Assembly: GCF_001279725.1 (NCBI RefSeq)
Contig: NZ_LGDE01000455.1
Span: 1-24,558, forward strand
DNA from: Streptomyces sp. WM4235
GTDB lineage: Bacteria; Actinomycetota; Actinomycetes; Streptomycetales; Streptomycetaceae
DNA: 24,558 bases
Direction of reading: 5' to 3'
Under the pieces are notes generated by a model, which was given only the letters and a program-made list of their open reading frames with translations, searched no databases and had not been told where the DNA came from. Below, one piece after another: positions 15,332 through 22,560 of the stretch (positions are counted from its first letter, which is position 1; each line of letters starts with the position of its first letter). Both the position numbers and the translations under genes were made by a program.

Positions 15332-16342
15332 ATGTCGACCCGAACGATGAGGGCCATCCGGATCCACGAGCACGGTGGCCCGGAGGTTCTGCGATACGAC
15401 GAGGTACCGATTCCCAGGCCGGGGCCGGGCGAGGTGCTCGTCCGCGTTCACGCGGCCGGCGTCAATCCACCTGACTGGTACCTGCGCAACGGACTGACCA
15501 GGATGCCCGGGAAGGCGGAATCGACGGTCACCCTGCCGGTGATTCCGGGGACGGACGTGTCGGGCGTCATCGAGGCCATCGCCGCGGACGTGGACGACCT
15601 CGCCGTAGGCGATGAAGTCTTCGGCCTGCTGCGCTTTCCCGGCTTCGACGGCAGCACGTACGCCGAGTACGTGGCGGCGCCCGCGTCGGACCTCGCACGC
15701 AAGCCCGCCGGCGTCGACCACGTACACGCGGCCGGGGCGCCCATGGCCGGGCTCACCGCGTGGCAGTTCCTGATCGAGCTCGGACATGATCATCCCTCGC
15801 CCTTCCAGGAATCACGGCATCGATCGACGGTGATCGATGCCGATACGACGGTACTCGTCAACGGTGCCGCGGGCGGCGTGGGCCACTTCGCCCTCCAGCT
15901 GGCGAAGTGGAGGGGCGCACGTGTCATCGCGGTGGCATCGGGCGCGCACGAATCGTTCCTGAACAAGCTCGGCGCCGACCGGTTCATCGACTACACCAAG
16001 AGTCGTCCCGAGGAACTCGTGCACGACATCGATCTCGTTCTCGACACGGTCGGCGGCCCGGACAGCAAACGCTTCCTGCGCACCCTCAAGCGCGGCGGCG
16101 CCCAGTTCCCCGTGCTCCCCGGGGACTTCGACCGAGAGCAGACCGCGAAACTGGGTGTCACCGTCTCCAGTGCCCAGGTCCGCTCGAACGCCGCGCAACT
16201 CGCCGAACTGGGCCGTCTGCTCGACGCGGGCACGGTCCACGTCGCGATCGACAGCACGTTCGCCCTCGCGGATGCCCGGGCGGCGCACGAGCGCGCCGCC
16301 CGAGGACACATCCAAGGAAAGATCGTGCTCACGGTTGCCTGA
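15332..16342 (+). CDS. NADP-dependent MDR-superfamily oxidoreductase (quinone-oxidoreductase-like, zinc-free)
   Basis: A 336-residue medium-chain dehydrogenase/reductase. The N-terminal GroES-like catalytic domain has EVLVRVHAAGVNPPDWYLRN (about 34-53) and PGTDVSGVI; the Rossmann domain has NGAAGGVGHFALQLAK (about 173-188), then VIAVAS and LVLDTVGG. Zinc-binding Cys residues of alcohol dehydrogenases are absent, as expected for quinone or enone reductases. Such enzymes reduce reactive carbonyls or quinones with NADPH in the cytoplasm. ATG 15332 is preceded by AGGAGAAG. It is the presumed target of the divergent TetR repressor, which suggests an inducible detoxification role; the true substrate is unknown. 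Confidence 0.92.
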   Translation: MSTRTMRAIRIHEHGGPEVLRYDEVPIPRPGPGEVLVRVHAAGVNPPDWYLRNGLTRMPGKAESTVTLPVIPGTDVSGVIEAIAADVDDLAVGDEVFGLLRFPGFDGSTYAEYVAAPASDLARKPAGVDHVHAAGAPMAGLTAWQFLIELGHDHPSPFQESRHRSTVIDADTTVLVNGAAGGVGHFALQLAKWRGARVIAVASGAHESFLNKLGADRFIDYTKSRPEELVHDIDLVLDTVGGPDSKRFLRTLKRGGAQFPVLPGDFDREQTAKLGVTVSSAQVRSNAAQLAELGRLLDAGTVHVAIDSTFALADARAAHERAARGHIQGKIVLTVA

Positions 16343-16368
16343 GGACGAGCCGTGGACCTGTTGCGTCA

Positions 16369-17247
16369 TCAGCCGGCTGGTGTGCCGAGCACGCGCGGGC
16401 GGAATCGGATGATGGCCGCGGCGACAGCGTCGAGGTGGCTCTCCAGGAGGAAGTGACCCCCATCGAGCAGGTGGATCTCCGCGCTTGGAGCGTCGCGGCG
16501 AAACGCCTCCGCGCCGGCCGGTGCGAAGATCTCGTCGTTGCGGCCCCAGATCGCGAGAACGGGGACACGGCTCGACCGCAGCCAGTCGTGCACCGCCGGG
16601 TAGAGGGCACGGTTGCTGGAGTAGTCGCCGAACAGGGCGAGTTGGGCGCGGTCGACGCCCGGTCGGGCGAGCAGGGTCAGGTCGTGCTCCCAGGCGTCGG
16701 GATCGATCAGGCTGGGGTCGAGTACGCCGTGGGTGTACTGCCACTCGACGGCTTCCCGGCCCAGGGCGGGCCGCAGCCGTGCTTCGTTCTCCGGGCTGCG
16801 GTGCGCACCGTAGGCCCAGATGGGTTCCCAGAAGGCCGGCACGAACCCTTCCTCGTAGGCGTTGCCGTTCTGCGAGATGACGGCGAGGACCGCTTCCGGG
16901 GCCGCCAGTGCGAGTCGCCAGCCGATGGGTGCGCCGTAGTCCTGTACGTAGATCGCGTAGCGGTGTACGCCGAGGCCGGTCAGGAAGCCGCGGGTCACTT
17001 CGGCGAGGGCGTCGAAGGTGTAGGGGAAGTCCGTCACGTCGGGCGCCGATGAGCGGCCGAAGCCGATGTGGTCCGGGGCGATCACCCGGTAGTGGCCGGC
17101 CAGCGCCGGGATCAGGTGTCGGAACATGTGGGAACTCGTCGGATAGCCGTGCAGTAGCAGGAGGACGGGGGCGTCCGAGGGGCCTGCCTCCCGGTAGAAG
17201 ACGGTCAAGCCGTCCACGTCCATGGTCCGGTGATGAACAGCAACCAC
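16369..17247 (-). CDS. Alpha/beta hydrolase of the epoxide hydrolase / dehalogenase type
   Basis: A 292-residue alpha/beta hydrolase with an aspartate nucleophile. LLLLHGYPTSSHMFR (about 29-43) is the oxyanion HGxP motif, YVQDYGAPIGWR (100-111) places D103 at the nucleophile elbow, IWGRNDEIF carries the acid and GGHFLLESH the catalytic His. Asp nucleophiles are typical of epoxide hydrolases and haloalkane dehalogenases; the Trp that follows the nucleophile in classical dehalogenases is replaced by Tyr, so epoxide hydrolase is favoured. GTG 17247 sits after AAGGGG; ATG 17223 is in frame but has no good ribosome binding site. It is divergent from the CGNR regulator gene across a near-symmetric palindrome. 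It is convergent with the MDR gene (26 bases between stops). Confidence 0.88.
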   Translation of the reverse strand: MVAVHHRTMDVDGLTVFYREAGPSDAPVLLLLHGYPTSSHMFRHLIPALAGHYRVIAPDHIGFGRSSAPDVTDFPYTFDALAEVTRGFLTGLGVHRYAIYVQDYGAPIGWRLALAAPEAVLAVISQNGNAYEEGFVPAFWEPIWAYGAHRSPENEARLRPALGREAVEWQYTHGVLDPSLIDPDAWEHDLTLLARPGVDRAQLALFGDYSSNRALYPAVHDWLRSSRVPVLAIWGRNDEIFAPAGAEAFRRDAPSAEIHLLDGGHFLLESHLDAVAAAIIRFRPRVLGTPAG

Positions 17248-17249
17248 AG

Positions 17250-17277
17250 TAACCCCTTAAAGTGAGTTAAACGGTTA
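17250..17277. promoter_or_regulatory. Nested palindrome in the hydrolase/CGNR divergent gap
   Basis: The 28-bp element reads TAACC, 2 bases, TTAA, 6 bases, TTAA, 2 bases, GGTTA, so two pairs of complementary blocks are centred on the same axis. It lies 3 bases upstream of the hydrolase start (overlapping its ribosome binding site) and about 50 bases upstream of the regulator start. It is a likely operator for the CGNR protein, controlling both genes. Confidence 0.65.
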
Positions 17278-17328
17278 GGCTATGCTGATCATGCTCAGAA
17301 GGGCATGGCGTGTCAAGGAGAGTGAGTC

Positions 17329-17829
17329 GTGGTCGAGGATGAGGAACTGCTCCTCACCGTTCTCAACAGCGCGCCGGTGGTCGACGGGCTGCCCACGGAC
17401 GCCCTGAACGAGCCGGGAGCGGCGGACTGGCTGCGAGCGCTCGGGGGGAGCGGCGCGAAAGAGGAACGCGACCGCCTGCGCCGTGTACGTGACACGCTGC
17501 ACCTGCTGATTCGGGGGACGTCCGCCGATGTCGGCAGCCTTGCCTCCGCGCTCGACGGGGCGCGACTTCGTCCTGCCGTCTCGCCCGCGGGCGTGTCCTG
17601 GCAACTGGAGACAGCGCCTGATGAGGAGGTTGTGGTCCGTGTCGTACTCGCGTGGTCGCGCGTCACCACGGAACTGCCGGGACGGCTGCGGGCCTGCGCG
17701 AACGAGGAGTGCAACTTGTTTCTCGTCGATCACAGCCGACCCGGGACCGCCCGGTGGTGCTCCATGGCGGTCTGCGGCAACCGGGTGAAGGCGCGAACCC
17801 ACGCGCGCAAGAGGCGCTTCGCGGAGTGA
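17329..17829 (+). CDS. CGNR zinc-finger regulator (ABATE domain type)
   Basis: A 166-residue protein with the two parts of the CGNR family: an N-terminal helical region (10-115) that fits an ABATE-type ligand domain, and a C-terminal treble-clef zinc finger. The four Cys are C123 and C128 (CANEEC) with C144 and C149 (CSMAVCGN); the signature C149-G-N-R is followed by VKARTHARKRR, a DNA-contacting helix. GTG 17329 follows AAGGAG. It is divergent from the epoxide-hydrolase-like gene with a palindrome between them, so local control of that gene is the best inference. It is slightly shorter than many family members but complete. Confidence 0.9.
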   Translation: MVEDEELLLTVLNSAPVVDGLPTDALNEPGAADWLRALGGSGAKEERDRLRRVRDTLHLLIRGTSADVGSLASALDGARLRPAVSPAGVSWQLETAPDEEVVVRVVLAWSRVTTELPGRLRACANEECNLFLVDHSRPGTARWCSMAVCGNRVKARTHARKRRFAE

Positions 17830-17862
17830 TCGCCCGCGCGGACCGTACTGCGGCCACCACCG

Positions 17863-17889
17863 GCGTCACACGACCACTCGGTGTGACGC
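17863..17889. terminator. 9-bp GC hairpin after the CGNR gene
   Basis: GCGTCACAC (17863-17871) and GTGTGACGC (17881-17889) pair perfectly around a 9-base loop, 33 bases after the CGNR stop and between two convergent genes. There is no T-run, as is common in high-GC genomes. A bidirectional terminator is the likely role; a protein site is possible. Confidence 0.55.
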
Positions 17890-18015
17890 TTCCGCACCGT
17901 ACCGAGTCGGCTGTCGGACACGGGGTCCGACGGCCCGATGCGGATCCGCACAGCGGTCGACCGTGAGGCGTCACGGCGACCGCGTGGATGTGCCGGTGAG
18001 GCGGCCGGACGACTT

Positions 18016-18921
18016 CTATGAGGTTCCGCGGTCGGCCAGCGCGGCCCGCGCCAACCCGCGCAGCCAGGCGTGGGCGTGGTCGGTGTCGTAGCGCTGATGC
18101 CATGACAGATATATCGGTGCCGAGGGAAGTTCGAGCGGGAGCGGGAGCACAGCCAAGCCGAGATCGGCGACCGCGGAACGCGTGGTGGCCTCGGGGACGC
18201 TGACCAGGAGATCGGAGCCGCGCGCGAACTCCAACGCCGCCGCCTCCGTCGGCGCGGTCGCCACCACGCGGCGGGTGAGGTTGAGCCGAGCGAGGGCGTC
18301 GTCGAGGGCATTGCCGAGGTTTCCACGACGCGAGACGGTGAGGTGCTCGGCGGCGGCGTACTGCTGCACGGTGACGGTCCTGACGCGGGTGAGGGGGTGC
18401 CCCTGCCTCACGACGACGACGAGGCGGGTCTCGCCCACCTTCTCGGCGCGGATGTCCGGTGCGCTCGGGCGGTTGGCGTTGGCCTCCAAGTCGACCTCCC
18501 CGCGCCGCAACTCGGGTGTTTCGATGCTCGATTCGGCCACGAAGCGCAAGCGCACGCCCGGTGCCTCTCCGCGTACGGCCGCGAGGAGTGCGGGGCCGCT
18601 CATGGCGACCAGGGAATCGTGCCAACGGAGTGTGAAGGCGTGCTCCAACGTTGCCAGATCGAGTTCACGGCTCGGTGCGAGCACCCCCTGGACCTGGTGC
18701 AGCAGCTCGTGCACCTGTTGCCGGACGGCGATGGCATACGGAGTCGGGGTCATCGTGCGCCCGGTGCGCACGAGGATCTGATCCCCGGTCGTGCGCCGGA
18801 TTCGGCCCAGACTCCGGCTCATCGCCGGGGCGGTGACATGCAGGCGCGCGGCCGCCCCGGCCACGCTTCCCTCTTCCAACAGCGCGTCGAGTGCGGCGAG
18901 CAGATTCAAGTCCAATTGCAT
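18016..18921 (-). CDS. LysR-family transcriptional regulator
   Basis: A 301-residue LTTR. The N-terminal winged HTH spans 1-60 (MQLDLNLLAALDALLEEGSV, then AARLHVTAPAMSRSLGRIRR), followed by a linker helix (VRQQVHELLHQVQGVL) and an effector domain of two periplasmic-binding-like lobes (about 90-300). ATG 18921 is the normal family start. It is divergent from the inositol-monophosphatase-family gene and the NAD(P)-binding reductase gene. A T-N11-A type palindrome lies in the gap, so it probably controls those genes and itself. The inducer cannot be read from sequence. Confidence 0.93.
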   Translation of the reverse strand: MQLDLNLLAALDALLEEGSVAGAAARLHVTAPAMSRSLGRIRRTTGDQILVRTGRTMTPTPYAIAVRQQVHELLHQVQGVLAPSRELDLATLEHAFTLRWHDSLVAMSGPALLAAVRGEAPGVRLRFVAESSIETPELRRGEVDLEANANRPSAPDIRAEKVGETRLVVVVRQGHPLTRVRTVTVQQYAAAEHLTVSRRGNLGNALDDALARLNLTRRVVATAPTEAAALEFARGSDLLVSVPEATTRSAVADLGLAVLPLPLELPSAPIYLSWHQRYDTDHAHAWLRGLARAALADRGTS

Positions 18922-18941
18922 GAGAGTAATCCTAGCCGTGC

Positions 18942-18957
18942 TTTACATGCATTTGAA
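18942..18957. promoter_or_regulatory. LysR-type binding site candidate
   Basis: TTTACATGCATTTGAA is a 16-bp imperfect palindrome (12 of 16 positions symmetric, central ATGCAT). It fits the T-N11-A rule, 21 bases upstream of the LysR start and 93 bases before the start of the divergent gene. It is the most symmetric element in this AT-rich gap. Confidence 0.55.
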
Positions 18958-19049
18958 GTTAATCAAGGGGCTCTATACCTTCGAGACAAGAGCGCAGGAC
19001 GGAACGCCCGACCAGCCTCAACACCCCTTCTCACAACGGGAGTACCACC

Positions 19050-19868
19050 ATGTCCGAATCGCTTCAGGCCACCGAGGTCGCCGTTTCCGACGCCCATCTG
19101 CTCGAGCAGACCGTGATTGCCGTGCGGGAGGCCGGTTCGGTGTTGCGTGAACGCTTCGGCGAGGTGGTCGTACACCAGACCCGCGAGGAGCTGATGCGCG
19201 CGCTCGCCGCCAATGACGATGCGGCTCTCGACATTCTGCGTCCGCGTCTGACGGAGCTGCGCCCCGCTGCCGGTTGGGTGGAGGACGAGTTGGACGGTGG
19301 GGCGTTGCCGTCGGGTGAGTGGTGGGTGGTGGATCCGGCCGAGGGCAATGTCAATCACTTGCACGCCTTGCCGGACTGGGCGGTGACCGCCACCCTGGTG
19401 CGTGAGAATCAGCCGGTGCTCACGGTGGTGCACTTGCCGTTGACGGGGGAGACCTATACGGCGCTGTTGGGTGCGGGTGCCCACCTCGATGGCCGTCCGC
19501 TGCGTGTGTCGCCGGCCGCGGATCTCGGCCTGAGTGTCGTGGCCACCAGCCAGGCCCGGCCGGAGGAGGACGAGGAGGTCGTGCGGCGCGTCGGTTCCTC
19601 GATCACGGCGATGCTCTTCGACGCGCTCGTCGTTCGTACCTCCGTGCCCGCGACCCTGCATCTGGTGAATGTGGCCGCCGGCCGGATCGACGCGTTCTGG
19701 CAGTTCGCCGGGGCCCGCGCGGATCTGTTGCCCGGGGCCCTGCTCGTCACCGAGGCGGGCGGGCGGATCTCCGACGCCGAGGGCCGGCCCTGGACCCCGC
19801 GGAGCGACAGCTTCCTGGCGGCCGCTCCCGGCGTCCACGCCCAGGCCGCCGCCACGCTTTCACGCTGA
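19050..19868 (+). CDS. Inositol monophosphatase-family protein with altered metal-site motif
   Basis: A 272-residue protein of the IMPase/FBPase fold. Landmarks: GWVEDE (75-80) at the place of the GEE motif, VVDPAEGNVNHLH (93-105) at the DPxDGTxNF motif, and RADLLPGALLVTEAGGRISD at the WDxAAGxLLVxEAGG motif. In the second motif D95 is kept but the next acidic ligand is Glu (E98) instead of Asp, and in the third the Trp is lost. Canonical members are Mg-dependent, Li-sensitive phosphatases. Activity here may be on another phosphate ester or reduced. ATG 19050 follows GGGAG. It precedes the reductase gene by 90 bases, with the LysR gene divergent. Confidence 0.85.
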   Translation: MSESLQATEVAVSDAHLLEQTVIAVREAGSVLRERFGEVVVHQTREELMRALAANDDAALDILRPRLTELRPAAGWVEDELDGGALPSGEWWVVDPAEGNVNHLHALPDWAVTATLVRENQPVLTVVHLPLTGETYTALLGAGAHLDGRPLRVSPAADLGLSVVATSQARPEEDEEVVRRVGSSITAMLFDALVVRTSVPATLHLVNVAAGRIDAFWQFAGARADLLPGALLVTEAGGRISDAEGRPWTPRSDSFLAAAPGVHAQAAATLSR

Positions 19869-19873
19869 CCGCG

Positions 19874-19914
19874 CACCACGTACCGCGCACCACCCTCCAC
19901 GCACCACGCACCAC
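19874..19914. repeat. Four CACCAC repeats between the IMPase and reductase genes
   Basis: CACCAC occurs at 19874, 19888, 19902 and 19909, mostly 14 bases apart, within the 90-base gap. The context is C/A-rich on the coding strand. It may be an unstructured leader or the trace of slippage; no function is apparent. Confidence 0.45.
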
Positions 19915-19958
19915 ATTCCACGTTCGATGCTCCGTACCCAGGTGAGGACCAGAACATC

Positions 19959-20555
19959 ATGACCACGATCGCAGTACTCGGAAACGGCCGTGTCGGCGGC
20001 AACCTGGCCACGGCCCTCACTCGGGCCGGGCACGAGGTGAGCGTGGCGGGCCGCGCGGCGGGCGCCGCCGCCGCCGCTGTCCGGGCGGCTCGGATCGTCA
20101 TCAACGCCACTCCGGGCGCGGGTTCACTGGAGCGGCTCGCGGCCCTGCGCGAGGAACTGCGGGACAGGATTCTCGTCGACGTCTCCAACGCGACCGTCGA
20201 CGGACCGGACGGACTGCCCGCCGGCTTGATCTATCCCGGCTCAAGTCTGGCCGAGCAACTTCAGGTGGCGCTTCCCGAAACGCGTGTGGTCAAGACGCTG
20301 AACACCATGCTCTTCCCGGTGATGACCGCGCCGGCCATGCTCACGCGGGCGCCCGACGTCTTCCTCTCCGGTGAGGACCCGCAGGCCAAAGAGGTGGTCC
20401 GTGGACTGCTCGGCGACCTCGGCTGGCGCGAGGAGTGGATCACCGACCTCGGCGGCATCCAGACCGCCCGCGCCACGGAGGCCGCGATACTGTTCGTACC
20501 GCACGTGATCCGAACCAGCGGCTTCGCGCCCTTCGCGATCTCGATCGCCCGCTGA
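19959..20555 (+). CDS. NAD(P)-binding reductase of the F420:NADP oxidoreductase-like type (COG2085-like)
   Basis: A 198-residue Rossmann protein. TTIAVLGNGRVGGNLATAL (2-20) is a beta-alpha-beta nucleotide-binding turn with G-N-G-R-V-G, followed by HEVSVAGR, a strand at VINATPGAGS and VVKTLNTMLFPVM, which is typical of the small family formed around F420-dependent NADP reductase (KxxNT motif). Substrate NAD(P)H is likely; F420 or a sugar-derived partner is possible. ATG 19959 has GAGGACC upstream. It follows the IMPase-family gene in the same direction, so the two may act on one metabolite under the LysR regulator (inference). Confidence 0.85.
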   Translation: MTTIAVLGNGRVGGNLATALTRAGHEVSVAGRAAGAAAAAVRAARIVINATPGAGSLERLAALREELRDRILVDVSNATVDGPDGLPAGLIYPGSSLAEQLQVALPETRVVKTLNTMLFPVMTAPAMLTRAPDVFLSGEDPQAKEVVRGLLGDLGWREEWITDLGGIQTARATEAAILFVPHVIRTSGFAPFAISIAR

Positions 20556-20930
20556 TCCGCATACAGCGCACCACTCCCGGCGGGCCCGCATCCGGAGCGA
20601 ATACCGCAGCGCGGCCCGAGCCGGAGATCCACTGTCGGACGGCGACCTCGGGCCCGTTGCCCGGGGGCCGTCAGCCTTCGCACCGAGCGGACGGGGACGT
20701 GGCCGGCGCGGGCCGGCAGCACCGGCCGCGACAGGACGTCCAGCCAGGGCAAGCAGCACACGCGGGCCCCGCTCTGCCCCGCCCGGCTCCGGGCACCTTC
20801 GTAGACCCGCGACACCGGGTCACCCAGGCCGCGAACGCGGAGAGAAGAAGGCCCGTTGGAGGCCTTCGCGTCAGGGTGGGACTCACCCGGACCCTCCCCG
20901 CCGACCTGACGGTCGGCGGGGCCGCGTCCC
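20556..20930. other. Intergenic region, no CDS; carries hairpins
   Basis: Frames here are low-complexity and unlike proteins. Two stem-loops stand out: GAAGGCC (20847-20853) with GGCCTTC (20861-20867), and a stronger one (next entry). The rest shows nothing I can name. Confidence 0.5.
20896..20921. terminator. Strong bidirectional terminator hairpin
   Basis: CCCCGCCGACC (20896-20906) and GGTCGGCGGGG (20911-20921) form a perfect 11-bp stem around a TGAC loop. It lies just after the stop of the leftward thioredoxin-fold gene and some 340 bases past the rightward reductase gene, between convergent units. Confidence 0.75.
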
Positions 20931-21692
20931 CTAGACCCTGCGATTCCGCAAGGCCTCGGGGGCCCTTTCGACCGCGGTCAGCACACCCGTCAGGACTTCC
21001 TCGTCGAAGAGGTCATCGTAGAGTTCACCGGTGAGCATCGTGGTGTTGATGGCGACGGAGGGTGTGCCCGGTCCGATCGGATCCTCCCCGGTCTGCCGGT
21101 ACGCCGTCAGCGAAGCGGTCACGAAATCGCTGTACTTCATCGTCGACACCGCGGTGTCGAAGGCCTCGCTCCGCAGACCCGGCACCTCGTCCGCAAGGCT
21201 CAGCAGGCGCTGCGTGGTGTAGCCGTCGGACGCCTCCGCCTCTTCCTGGTCTGCCATCAGCACGGCGTGGTACTCGGTGAACTTCTGCGCGTCGAGAGCC
21301 GCCCGCAGGGCGTTGACCGCGCGCTGGGAGCCGTCACCACCGAGGCGGTCGTCCTTGAACGAAGCGAATACGTACTCCGTCCGCGTCTGCCTCTGGATGG
21401 TGTGCGTGCGGATCGCCTTGGCGCCACTCGACTCGAAGTCCGCGACAACCGGGCAACGCGGGTCCTCGTAGAGCCGGACGACCATCTTGGCGTTCGGGTC
21501 CCCCACCATGATCGTCGTGCCGTCCGCCGACAGTGCCTCCGGCAGTTCGGAGGCGTTCGCGTATGCCTTTGGAGCGGGCTCGGCGTCGGGGCTCAAGCCC
21601 GCCAACGCGTCCGCGCCGTAAGTGACCGCAGCGACCGCGAGCGCCCCCCACACGGCCGCGTAGGCCAGCGTTCTGACATGTTTAACCTGCAT
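20931..21692 (-). CDS. Membrane-anchored DsbA-like thioredoxin-fold protein with a single cysteine
   Basis: A 253-residue protein. Residues 9-34 (LAYAAVWGALAVAAVTYGAD) form an N-terminal membrane anchor or signal segment, so the domain is extracytoplasmic. Residues 60-245 have the DsbA/thioredoxin_4 layout: MVVRLYEDPRCPVVADFESS (70-89), a helical insert, and the cis-Pro loop GTPSVAIN near 216-223. The usual CPxC is C80-P-V-V83, and I see no other Cys in the chain. It therefore cannot form an intramolecular disulfide; a single-Cys isomerase, glutathione- or mycothiol-linked partner, or non-redox chaperone is possible. ATG 21692 follows GGGGGAG. An extended frame to 22070 is spurious. Confidence 0.85.
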   Translation of the reverse strand: MQVKHVRTLAYAAVWGALAVAAVTYGADALAGLSPDAEPAPKAYANASELPEALSADGTTIMVGDPNAKMVVRLYEDPRCPVVADFESSGAKAIRTHTIQRQTRTEYVFASFKDDRLGGDGSQRAVNALRAALDAQKFTEYHAVLMADQEEAEASDGYTTQRLLSLADEVPGLRSEAFDTAVSTMKYSDFVTASLTAYRQTGEDPIGPGTPSVAINTTMLTGELYDDLFDEEVLTGVLTAVERAPEALRNRRV

Positions 21693-21771
21693 CGATCTTC
21701 TCCCCCTGGTGAATGCGCACACTCTAGTGGGGCCGATCCGGCCGGGGCTGGTGCGGGTACGCCGCGACGAC

Positions 21772-21875
21772 AGGGCAGACACCCATCCGTGGTGAGGGCA
21801 GACACCCATCCGCGGTGTTTGTGCCGCATCAGGCATCGTTTGCCCGTCCTGCCGCGTCGTTTGCCCGCTCTGCCG
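21772..21875. repeat. Two adjacent tandem-repeat pairs in the divergent gap
   Basis: First pair: a 23-bp unit beginning AGGGCAGACACCCATCC at 21772-21794 and 21795-21817, one mismatch, directly abutting. Second pair: a 19-bp unit beginning TCGTTTGCCCG at 21836-21854 and 21857-21875 (period 21, two mismatches). Both lie between the leftward thioredoxin-fold gene and the rightward nucleotidyltransferase gene, so they may be operator arrays. Confidence 0.65.
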
Positions 21876-21930
21876 AGACAAATGACGGGCTGAGGTGCGT
21901 AGTCTCCGCGTAACCTGCCCGGCTGTGGAC

Positions 21931-22467
21931 ATGGGACGTGCCGATCGACAACTTCGCCTGATCGCCGAGATCGTGCAGGTGGCCGCGGCCCTTCGCATCG
22001 AAGTGTGGCTTCGCGGCGGATGGGCCATGGACTTCTTCCTCGGCGAGGTCACGCGAGACCATGAGGACATCGACTGGTTCGCCTGGACAGCCGATGTCGG
22101 GGCCCTGGCGGAAGGGCTACTGGCGCACGGCTGTCAACCGGTCCCAGGACCGCCACCTGACCTGCAGCTCGATTTCGCCAAGGACGGGCTGGACATCAGT
22201 CTTACCCTCCTGGGCCGGGACATGGCCGGTCGTGTGGTGGTCGCCGGGGGCCCATGGGCCGGTGCGCCCTGGCCCGAAGGAATGCTCGATGCCGAGCCGG
22301 GCCGGATTGGCGGGCTGCGATGTCCGATCGTCAGTCCGCGGGCCCAGATCGAGATCAAGCGGATGATGCCGATCTGGGATCCTTCCAGGCCTCGACGGAC
22401 CAAGGACGCCGAGGACATCGCCCGGCTGGAGGCGGCCCTCCCGGCACGGGGCAACCGGTCCGAGTGA
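21931..22467 (+). CDS. Nucleotidyltransferase of the aminoglycoside-2''-adenylyltransferase type
   Basis: A 178-residue minimal nucleotidyltransferase. VWLRGGWAMDFFLGEVTRDH (25-44) followed by EDIDWF has the GGWAxDxxxGxxTRxHxDID signature of the Pfam family typified by ANT(2'')-Ia, with D46 and D48 as metal ligands. Later segments (DLQLDFAKDGLDISLTLL and RCPIVSPRAQIEIKRMMPI) fit the rest of the fold. Classical members adenylylate aminoglycosides; many chromosomal homologues are of unknown substrate. ATG 21931 and GTG 21925 are both possible starts, neither with a strong ribosome binding site. Confidence 0.8.
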   Translation: MGRADRQLRLIAEIVQVAAALRIEVWLRGGWAMDFFLGEVTRDHEDIDWFAWTADVGALAEGLLAHGCQPVPGPPPDLQLDFAKDGLDISLTLLGRDMAGRVVVAGGPWAGAPWPEGMLDAEPGRIGGLRCPIVSPRAQIEIKRMMPIWDPSRPRRTKDAEDIARLEAALPARGNRSE

Positions 22468-22560
22468 GGGGCGTGGGCGGCGGTCTGTGGAAGGGACCGT
22501 CTGTCAGATCGACGCCGGGTCGAAATGTGTTCGACGGGGCCATCGCGTGCAGGGGATCAT

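Noticed and set aside
16369..17247. Haloalkane dehalogenase
   Set aside because: The residue after the nucleophile Asp is Tyr rather than the halide-binding Trp, so epoxide-hydrolase-like is safer.
20556..20930. Possible tRNA or small RNA around the hairpins
   Set aside because: No T-loop GTTCGAATC-type sequence or cloverleaf; the stems fit terminators better.
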